Shown one piece after another: positions 25,455-31,887 of a DNA stretch of 64,000 nt; within the stretch, counting starts at the first letter, position 1, and each line of letters starts with the position of its first letter. Both the position numbers and the translations under genes were made by a program. The DNA is from MPNO01 sp965200535 (GTDB taxonomy: Bacteria > Pseudomonadota > Alphaproteobacteria > MPNO01): assembly GCA_965200535.1 (NCBI GenBank), contig CBDAUF010000002.1, positions 1,674,001 to 1,738,000 on the forward strand, read 5' to 3'. The notes beneath the pieces are model-generated. The model did no database searches and was not told the origin of the DNA. It saw only the letters and a list, made by a program, of their open reading frames with translations.

Positions 25455-26751
25455 GCTGGACAGCGCGAGCCCGGGCTTCGCGGCAGCCTTCGACGATCTG
25501 CTCGCCCGCCCGCGCACGGCGCAGGCGGACGTGACAGAGGAAACGGCGCGCATCGTTGCCGATGTCCGTGAGAACGGCGACGACGCGCTCCTTCGTCATA
25601 CCGCAGCCCTCGACCGCTTCCGGACGGACCGGGTGCTCGATCTCCGGGTTTCGCAAGAGGAAATCGCGGCCGCGCGCACGGCATGCCTGCCGCAACTGCT
25701 CGACGCCCTCGAACAGGCCGAAGAACGCATCGCCGCGTTCCACGCCCGGCAGAGGCCGGAGCCGTTCGAGTATGTCGACCCGGCGGGCGTTCGCCTCGGA
25801 ATGCGCTGGACGCCGCTCGATTCCGCCGGGATATACATACCCGGCGGCACCGCGGCCTATCCGAGCTCGGTGCTGATGAATGCCGTTCCCGCCCGTATCG
25901 CCGGCGTCGAACGCATCGCGATGGCGGTACCGGCGCCGGGCGGCCGCGTTGCACCCCTGGTTCTCGCCGCTGCGGCGACCGCCGGCATCGGAGAGGTCTG
26001 GCGGATCGGCGGCGCACAGGCGATCGCCGCCCTCGCATGGGGCACCGAGACGATTCGCCCGGTGGACAAGATCGCCGGCCCCGGCAACGTCTATGTCGCG
26101 GAGGCGAAACGCCAGGTTTTCGGACAGGTGGGGATCGATCTGATCGCCGGCCCGTCGGAGATCCTGGTGGTCGCCGACCGCCGGAACGATCCCGGATGGA
26201 TCGCCGCCGACCTGCTGTCGCAGGCCGAGCACGACCCGGTGGCGCAACCGATTCTGATCACCGACAGCGCCAGCTTCGCCGATGCTGTCGTCGAGGCCGT
26301 GGCGACGCACCTCGCCGCTCTGCCCCGCGCCGGGATCGCGCGCCGCAGTTGGCAGGATCGCGGGGCCGTCATCACCGTCGGAACATTCGACGAGGCGCCG
26401 ACCCTGATCGATCGTATCGCACCGGAACATCTTGAGCTCGCTGTCGAAGATCCCGACAGACTTGCCGCTCAAGTCAGCCATGCCGGGGCAATCTTTCTCG
26501 GCCGGCACACGCCGGAAGCGATCGGCGACTATGTGGCGGGCCCCAACCATGTCTTGCCCACGGCGGGAAGCGCGCGCTTCGCATCGGGGCTCGGGGTGGC
26601 GGATTTCATGAAGCGGACCTCGATCGTCGGCTGCGATGCGGCTTCCTTCGCGGAGATCGCACCGGCCGCCGTCGATCTCGCCCGCGCCGAAGGGCTCGAC
26701 GCCCACGCACTGTCGCTGACCATCCGGACCGACGCGCCGACAGAACGCTAA
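25444..26751 (+). CDS. hisD: Histidinol dehydrogenase HisD
   Basis: The protein has 435 residues, the family length. It performs the last two oxidations to L-histidine with NAD and zinc. Visible are YIPGGTAAYPSSVLMNAVPA near 130, GPGNVYVAEAKRQVFG near 215, LIAGPSEILVVADRR near 235 and QAEHDPVAQPILITDS near 258, the zinc-site region. EHLELAV near 325 carries the general-base histidine. The ATG at 25444 matches the usual N-terminus; another in-frame ATG lies at 25435. It overlaps hisG by 11 bases. Confidence 0.95.
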   Translation: MTARLDSASPGFAAAFDDLLARPRTAQADVTEETARIVADVRENGDDALLRHTAALDRFRTDRVLDLRVSQEEIAAARTACLPQLLDALEQAEERIAAFHARQRPEPFEYVDPAGVRLGMRWTPLDSAGIYIPGGTAAYPSSVLMNAVPARIAGVERIAMAVPAPGGRVAPLVLAAAATAGIGEVWRIGGAQAIAALAWGTETIRPVDKIAGPGNVYVAEAKRQVFGQVGIDLIAGPSEILVVADRRNDPGWIAADLLSQAEHDPVAQPILITDSASFADAVVEAVATHLAALPRAGIARRSWQDRGAVITVGTFDEAPTLIDRIAPEHLELAVEDPDRLAAQVSHAGAIFLGRHTPEAIGDYVAGPNHVLPTAGSARFASGLGVADFMKRTSIVGCDAASFAEIAPAAVDLARAEGLDAHALSLTIRTDAPTER

Positions 26752-26754
26752 ACC

Positions 26755-27234
26755 ATGGCGCCAGGCCACGCACACCGGCTGCAGAACATCGTGCTCGATG
26801 ACGGGCCGGTGATCCGGCGCAGCCCGGAGGTCGAGCACGAGCGGCAGGTCGCCATCTTCGATCTCCTGGAAGCCAACGACTTTTCTCTCGTCGACGGGCC
26901 GCCCGGCCCTTACTCGCTGAAGATCGGCATCGAGGAAAACCGGCTGGTCCTCGACATTCGCAACGCGGCGGACGAACCGGTCCGGCGGGTCCTGGCGTCG
27001 CTCACACCGTTCCGCACGATCATCCGCGACTATTCCACCCTGTGGGAGGCCTATAACGAAGCGATCAAGACCGCAGGCCTGTGGCGCATCGAAGCCATCG
27101 ACATGGGGCGCAAGGGACTCCACGACGAGGGCGCGGAATTGCTGCAAGAACGGCTTGCCGCCGCGATCGCGATGGACGCCAATACCGCGCGGCGGCTCTT
27201 CACCCTCGTCTGCGTGCTGTACGCGAGAGGCTGA
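26755..27234 (+). CDS. UPF0262 family protein
   Basis: The protein has 159 residues, soluble. The pattern HRLQNIVLDDGPVIRRSPEV at the start, PGPYSLKIGIEENRLVLDI and LTPFRTIIRDYSTLWEAYNE is that of UPF0262, an alphaproteobacterial family of unknown function that follows hisD in many genomes. It begins 3 bases after the hisD stop, so it is in the same transcript. No catalytic motif is evident. Confidence 0.9.
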   Translation: MAPGHAHRLQNIVLDDGPVIRRSPEVEHERQVAIFDLLEANDFSLVDGPPGPYSLKIGIEENRLVLDIRNAADEPVRRVLASLTPFRTIIRDYSTLWEAYNEAIKTAGLWRIEAIDMGRKGLHDEGAELLQERLAAAIAMDANTARRLFTLVCVLYARG

Positions 27235-27278
27235 CCGGTGCGGCCGGCGCATTCCGCCGTGCATGGCGGGGGTGGACG

Positions 27279-27722
27279 ATGACCGGCAGCGTCCTGTTTG
27301 TCTGCAGCGAAAACGCGCTGCGCTCCCCGATGGCGGAAGGGATCGCGAAACATCTCTTCGGGACCCGGATCTACATCGATTCGGTTGGCGTGCGCGAAGG
27401 CACGATCGATCCCTTCGCGGTCCAGGTGTTGGCGGAAGTCGGTATCGACATCTCGAGCCATACCGCGAAACGCATCGACGACCTGCTCGACCCCTCCTAC
27501 GACCTGATCGTTTCCCTGTCGCCGGAGGCGCATCACCGGTCGGTCGAACTGACCCGGACATCCGCCGCCGAGATCGAGTACTGGAACACGTTCGACCCGT
27601 CTCTCGTGGAAGGCAACCGTGACATGCGCCTCGACGCCTACCGCAGTCTGCGGGATTCGCTCACCGAGCGGATCGGCCGACGGCTGGGCCGCGACGCCGA
27701 TCCCGCACGCCGCGCGCGGTAG
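27279..27722 (+). CDS. Low-molecular-weight phosphatase-family protein
   Basis: The protein has 147 residues. The N-terminus FVCSENALRSPMAEGIAK contains the C-x5-R phosphate loop (Cys9 to Arg15) of low-molecular-weight protein tyrosine phosphatases and arsenate reductases. A possible acid is the aspartate in NTFDPSL near residue 108. The usual DP motif partner is less clear, so activity is not assured. GGGGGTGG lies just upstream of the ATG. In many alphaproteobacteria infA sits between this gene and maf; here only 49 bases separate them. Confidence 0.82.
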   Translation: MTGSVLFVCSENALRSPMAEGIAKHLFGTRIYIDSVGVREGTIDPFAVQVLAEVGIDISSHTAKRIDDLLDPSYDLIVSLSPEAHHRSVELTRTSAAEIEYWNTFDPSLVEGNRDMRLDAYRSLRDSLTERIGRRLGRDADPARRAR

Positions 27723-27771
27723 CCGCCAATTCGCTTGACCAGGCGGCGGCAAGCCCGCATGACAACCGGCG

Positions 27772-28377
27772 ATGGCCAAGAGGGACGCACCGCTCATTCT
27801 CGCCTCCGCCTCGCCGCGCCGGAACGCCCTGCTCCGTCAGGTCGGCTATGAGCCGGACTTCGTGGAGGCAGCCGGGGTGGACGAAGACGCGGTTCCCCGG
27901 GAGTTGCCGCAGGCGTTGGCCCGGCGGCTTGCAGGCGAAAAGGCGCGCGCCGTTGCCCGGCGCCACCCCGGCGGATGGATCCTCGCTGCCGATACCGTCG
28001 TCGCCTGCGGCCGCCGTGTCCTGCCGAAGCCCGAAACCGCGGATGCTGCGCGCGCGTGCCTCGGGCTCCTGTCCGGACGCAGGCACAGGGTCTTCGGCGG
28101 CATCCATGTCATCGATCCCGCCGGCAATGCGCGGGCCCGCGATGTGGTCACCGCGGTCGTCTTCAAACGGCTGACCCGGGACGAAATCGAGGACTATGCC
28201 GCTTGCGGCGAGTGGCGGGACAAGGCTGGGGGATACGCAATCCAGGGACGGGCGGGCGCTTTCGTCCGCCACCTCAGCGGTTCCTACTTCAATGTGGTCG
28301 GATTGCCCTTGTACGAGACGGTGACCCTGCTGGAGGGACTCGGTCTGCGCCGCTCCGGAAACCGCGGCGATGGGTGA
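27772..28377 (+). CDS. maf: Maf family nucleotide pyrophosphatase
   Basis: The protein has 201 residues. It opens with LILASASPRRNALLRQVGY, the Maf signature near residues 7-25. ILAADTVVACGRRVLPKP near 64 supplies the active-site aspartate, and GGYAIQGRAGAFVRHLSGSY near 149 closes the site. Maf proteins hydrolyse nucleoside triphosphates, including modified or non-canonical ones, at the alpha-beta bond. The stop overlaps the start of the RNase gene by 8 bases, so the two are coupled. Confidence 0.92.
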   Translation: MAKRDAPLILASASPRRNALLRQVGYEPDFVEAAGVDEDAVPRELPQALARRLAGEKARAVARRHPGGWILAADTVVACGRRVLPKPETADAARACLGLLSGRRHRVFGGIHVIDPAGNARARDVVTAVVFKRLTRDEIEDYAACGEWRDKAGGYAIQGRAGAFVRHLSGSYFNVVGLPLYETVTLLEGLGLRRSGNRGDG

Positions 28378-29827
28378 ATCGCTTCTGATCGAAGCGATGC
28401 CGGGCGAGATTCGCGCAGCGGCGGTGAAGGATGCGCGCGTTGTCGATCTGTTCATCGAACGGCGCGGACGTGAAAGCCTGGTCGGCAACATCTATCTGGG
28501 CCGGGTCGAGCGCGTCGTCGACGGGGTCGACGCCGCGTTCGTCGATATCGGGCTCGGCCGATCCGGCTTTCTTGCCCTTCGCGACGCGCGCTCGGGCGAC
28601 CGCCCTGCCCGGGATTCAGGCGGTCCGACCGGCAGCCGCATCGTCGAGGGAGAGGCAATCCGGGTACAGGTCGCCAAGGATTCTGCGGGCAGCAAGGGCG
28701 TCCAGCTGGATCGACGGATCGCTCTCGCCGGGCGTTACCTCGTCTATACGCCGGGCCGGGAGAGAGTCGCGGTATCCCGTCAGATCACCGGCCCGGAGGA
28801 ACGCGCCCGGCTCGAAACCCTCGTCAGGGCGGCCGCGGAAGATGGCGAGGGCTTCATTGTGCGCACGGCGGCAGAGGAGGCGGACGGCAGCGAGATCGCC
28901 GCCGATGCCGCTTTTCTCCGCCGAACCTGGTCCGGGATCGAGGCCGCAAGCGTTTCCGCGCCGCCGCCGGCTCTCCTGCACGAGGAACCGCCTCCGCTGT
29001 TCAGGCTGCTGCGCGACCGGGCGGGCGACGAGACGGAAGAGATCGTTATCGATTCACCCGGCAGTTTCGCCGCTGCACGCGACTATTGCCGCAGTTTCCT
29101 GCCGGCGCTCGAGAGCCGCCTGCGGCTGTACACCGAGCCGGAACCGCTCTTCGCCGCAGCCGATGTCGAGGCGGAAATCGAACGCGCGCTTGCCCCCCGC
29201 GTCGGACTGCGCTCGGGCGGCGAACTGGTGATCGAGGCAACGGAGGCGTTGACTGCGATCGACGTCAACTCGGGCCGCTACTCGGGCGGGAACCGCCTTG
29301 AGGAGACGGCGCTCAGGACCAACCTGGAAGCGGCGAACGAGGCGGCGCGGCAGATCCGCCTCCGCAACATCGGCGGTCTGATCATTATCGACTTCATCCA
29401 TATGCGGGATCGGTCCGGCTGGGAACGGGTAATGGATACGCTCGGCGATGCGCTCGCCGGCGACCGTACCAATGTGCGCCTCAACGGCCGGCCCGGATCC
29501 GGGCCGGTCGAAATCACGCGGCGGCGGCAACGCGAATCGCTGGAGTGGATGCACACCGAACCGTGCGCACATTGCGGCGGCCGCGGCCGTGTAACCACAC
29601 CGCAGTCCGCCGCACTCCGGGTCATGCGTGCGATCAGGCGCGAAGCGCGGCTGGCGCGGCCGGGGCCGATGGTCGTCACCGCGGGTAACGAGGTCGTCGA
29701 TTCGCTGGAGAACGAGGCATCGTCCGCAATGTCCGAACTGGCCGCCATCGTCGGGCGGAGGATCACCTTGCGGCGCTCGCCTTCGTATGGCCGCGAGACA
29801 TTCGATATCGTGGCTGATACGGATTGA
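28370..29827 (+). CDS. Ribonuclease E/G family protein
   Basis: The protein has 485 residues, the size of RNase G or the catalytic half of RNase E. It holds an S1 RNA-binding domain (GNIYLGRVERVVDGVDAAFV near 36), and the DNase-I-like catalytic core with aspartates in TAIDVNSGRYSGG near 302 and LIIIDFIHM near 338. A zinc-link CAHCGGRGRV follows near 400. There is no long disordered scaffold, so it probably does not assemble a degradosome. It lies in the same frame as the downstream yacG, separated only by its TGA stop at 29825-29827. Confidence 0.9.
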   Translation: MGESLLIEAMPGEIRAAAVKDARVVDLFIERRGRESLVGNIYLGRVERVVDGVDAAFVDIGLGRSGFLALRDARSGDRPARDSGGPTGSRIVEGEAIRVQVAKDSAGSKGVQLDRRIALAGRYLVYTPGRERVAVSRQITGPEERARLETLVRAAAEDGEGFIVRTAAEEADGSEIAADAAFLRRTWSGIEAASVSAPPPALLHEEPPPLFRLLRDRAGDETEEIVIDSPGSFAAARDYCRSFLPALESRLRLYTEPEPLFAAADVEAEIERALAPRVGLRSGGELVIEATEALTAIDVNSGRYSGGNRLEETALRTNLEAANEAARQIRLRNIGGLIIIDFIHMRDRSGWERVMDTLGDALAGDRTNVRLNGRPGSGPVEITRRRQRESLEWMHTEPCAHCGGRGRVTTPQSAALRVMRAIRREARLARPGPMVVTAGNEVVDSLENEASSAMSELAAIVGRRITLRRSPSYGRETFDIVADTD

Positions 29828-29845
29828 CGAGAGAGGAGGCTCGAG

Positions 29846-30025
29846 ATCGCCGATCTTCTTCCCGAACCGTGCCCTATCTGCAGCGAACCGTGCAGCGCCT
29901 CGCATCGGCCGTTCTGTTCGCGCCGCTGCAAAGAGATCGACCTCGGCCGGTGGTTCTCCGGTGCCTACGCGGTACCGGCGCTCGAGCCGCCGGACGATTT
30001 CGAGCCGGACGATTTCGACGACTGA
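29846..30025 (+). CDS. yacG: DNA gyrase inhibitor YacG, probable AUC start
   Basis: The encoded peptide has 59 residues. It carries four zinc-binding cysteines, Cys9, Cys12, Cys24 and Cys28 (CPIC then FCSRRC), followed by KEIDLGRWFSGAYAVP, a clear YacG signature, and an acidic tail. YacG binds GyrB and inhibits gyrase. There is no in-frame ATG, GTG or TTG between the RNase stop at 29827 and the first cysteine. AGGAGG at 29834-29839 lies six bases before an ATC at 29846, which I take as the start. Fusion by readthrough of the RNase TGA is the alternative, since the frame is the same. Confidence 0.82.
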   Translation: MADLLPEPCPICSEPCSASHRPFCSRRCKEIDLGRWFSGAYAVPALEPPDDFEPDDFDD

Positions 30026-30052
30026 TCGGGGAACGACGGAGAGCCGACCGTC

Positions 30053-30082
30053 TGGACAGACTGCGCCGTTCTCCTCTATAAG
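30053..30082 (+). promoter_or_regulatory. Vegetative promoter of tRNA-Phe
   Basis: TGGACA at 30053-30058 (-35, one mismatch to TTGACA) and TATAAG at 30077-30082 (-10, one mismatch) are separated by 18 bases. Transcription would start near 30089, about ten bases before the mature tRNA 5' end. The site lies in the gap after yacG, so the tRNA has its own promoter in addition to any readthrough. Confidence 0.65.
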
Positions 30083-30098
30083 CAGCCTCGCTTCAGGC

Positions 30099-30174
30099 GC
30101 CCAGGTAGCTCAGTCGGTAGAGCACATGACTGAAAATCATGGTGTCGGTAGTTCGATTCTACCCCTGGGCACCA
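30099..30174 (+). tRNA. tRNA-Phe (GAA)
   Basis: This is a 76-base cloverleaf including an encoded CCA end. The acceptor stem pairs GCCCAGG (30099-30105) with CCTGGGC (30164-30170). The anticodon stem CATGA/TCATG encloses loop CTGAAAA, with anticodon GAA at 30132-30134, which reads phenylalanine codons. The T arm is GGTAG-TTCGATT-CTACC. A tRNA-Phe beside yacG is common in alphaproteobacteria. Confidence 0.97.
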
Positions 30175-30186
30175 TCCCTCGCTAAA

Positions 30187-30210
30187 GCGGCCGGGTTCCC
30201 GACAGGCCGC
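30187..30210 (+). terminator. Weak hairpin after tRNA-Phe
   Basis: GCGGCC at 30187-30192 pairs with GGCCGC at 30205-30210 around a 12-base loop. No T-run follows, so an intrinsic terminator is uncertain. It lies between the tRNA and the convergent Fe-S/NrfD gene that ends at 30263, where a stop to transcription would be expected. Confidence 0.25.
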
Positions 30211-30262
30211 AGGACACCCCAGCCTGCCAACGCCCTGAAATAACCGGAAAAACCGATCCCGC

Positions 30263-31867
30263 CTACACCGGCTCCAACCGCGCGGGCGCGGCGCGCGTGC
30301 CGGAACCTCTCGACGGCGTCATGGGGATGGCGAAGCCCTGCTGATGGCAGGCTCGGGTAATGACGGAAAACTTCCACAGCGCGCCACCGGCGATCGCCAG
30401 GATACCGGCGAGTCCTGCCAACCAAGCTGACAGCGGACCGCCGATGAAGACCGCGGCCAGGCACAGGATGCCGGGTGCGACGTGGCCGAAGCCGGTCACC
30501 AGCGGTGCTACGGCGTCGAGTTCGGCACGCGCCAGCGGCCCAATTCCCTCGGCGGCCGCCGTTTTGCGGTAGCGGCGCCACAGGATGCCGGCGGCCGCCG
30601 ACAACAGGACGATCGCCCAGGCAACCCCCGCTATCGCGCCAGTCCCCATGACCTTCATCAGGAAGGCGAGAAGACCTGCGCCTTCCAAAAAACCGCTCGC
30701 AACGATAAGCCAAGGGATTAGAGGAGCCCGCCATGCGGGAATGCCCTTGCCGGCGAACAGAATCCTCGCCTGACACCAGAGAAAACCGGCGCCGGCCAGA
30801 GCAACGACGGCGTGCAGGGCCGGATTCGGCCAGACCAGATCGGCGGCAAGCGCCGGAAACAGCACCGCAACCGCATAGGTCTCGCGCGTCATCCACGAAC
30901 TCTGCGGCCGCAGGAGCACGTAGAGAAAGCGCAGCTTGCGTCCGATTTCGAGAAACACGAAGAAGAGCCCGAGCGCCATCAACGCCGCGCCAATGACGTA
31001 GACATCGACCAGGGGTTCCGGCCCCAGCAGGCCGAAGAGCGCGGCAGCGCCGGCGACCGTGATCGCCCCGCTCGACAACCCGCCGAGGATGAAATTCATC
31101 GCCGCGCGCGCATCCCAGAACGTCTGGCGCCGGCCGACCAGAGGATTTTCCGGGTTGCTCATCGCAGCGTCGTCGACATCTGCCGCCGCCGCCTCGCGGC
31201 CGGGCGTTGCGTCGGGAACGTCGTATAGGTAGCGAATTTGCGGATCGGTCCCGAGCTCCGCATGCATCTGGAAATTGGCGTTGTCGCGAGCCAGGCGCGA
31301 GACGTTGCTGTCGGGATCGGCAAAATCCCCGAAATGGAGCGCCTGGGCGATACACGAGGCGGCACAAGCAGGCGTGTATTCCAGATCGACGCCCGGAACG
31401 CGCCCGAGCGCCGTCGCCTCGTCCACCCGCTCCACGCAGAACGTGCACTTGTTGGCGACGCCCGCGCGTTCGTCGTGCGCGACATGCGCCTCCTGCGCCG
31501 TCTCCTCTCCGAAATACCAGCCGCGATCGTGGGCGATGGTCCGCGCCTGGTACGGACAGGCCACCGCGCAGTAGCCGCAGCCGATACAGGTGTCGTAATC
31601 CATCGTGACCAGACCGTCGGCACGCTGGGCCGTCGCGCCGGTCGGGCACACGGGCACGCAAGGCGGCTCCGCGCAATGCTGGCAGCCGGTAACCAGAAAC
31701 AGGCGCTGAACATCCGGGAAAGTTCCGCGCTCGACATCCAGAACGCGACGCCATTGAACATCGGGCGGGGTATCGTTGGCGTGCTTGCAGGCGATGGTAC
31801 AGGTCTGGCAGCCGACGCAGCGGTTGAGGTCGACCACCATGCCGTAACGCGGTGCGGACACGCTCAT
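30263..31867 (-). CDS. Fused ferredoxin-type and NrfD-like subunit of a molybdenum oxidoreductase (PadC-PadD-like)
   Basis: The protein has 534 residues in two parts. Residues 1-235 form a four-cluster ferredoxin domain: CVGCQTCTIAC near 17, CQHCAEPPCVPVC near 62, CIGCGYCAVAC near 92, and CTFC with a later CAASC, each suiting a [4Fe-4S] centre. Residues from about 265 to the end hold about eight membrane helices of the NrfD/DmsC type, ending in GGALWKFSVITRACHQQGF. It would pass electrons from the catalytic subunit to the quinone pool. Most systems encode these parts as two genes, so this is a fusion. It starts 20 bases after the catalytic subunit. Confidence 0.85.
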   Translation of the reverse strand: MSVSAPRYGMVVDLNRCVGCQTCTIACKHANDTPPDVQWRRVLDVERGTFPDVQRLFLVTGCQHCAEPPCVPVCPTGATAQRADGLVTMDYDTCIGCGYCAVACPYQARTIAHDRGWYFGEETAQEAHVAHDERAGVANKCTFCVERVDEATALGRVPGVDLEYTPACAASCIAQALHFGDFADPDSNVSRLARDNANFQMHAELGTDPQIRYLYDVPDATPGREAAAADVDDAAMSNPENPLVGRRQTFWDARAAMNFILGGLSSGAITVAGAAALFGLLGPEPLVDVYVIGAALMALGLFFVFLEIGRKLRFLYVLLRPQSSWMTRETYAVAVLFPALAADLVWPNPALHAVVALAGAGFLWCQARILFAGKGIPAWRAPLIPWLIVASGFLEGAGLLAFLMKVMGTGAIAGVAWAIVLLSAAAGILWRRYRKTAAAEGIGPLARAELDAVAPLVTGFGHVAPGILCLAAVFIGGPLSAWLAGLAGILAIAGGALWKFSVITRACHQQGFAIPMTPSRGSGTRAAPARLEPV

Positions 31868-31887
31868 GACACTGCTTCCGGCCGACG

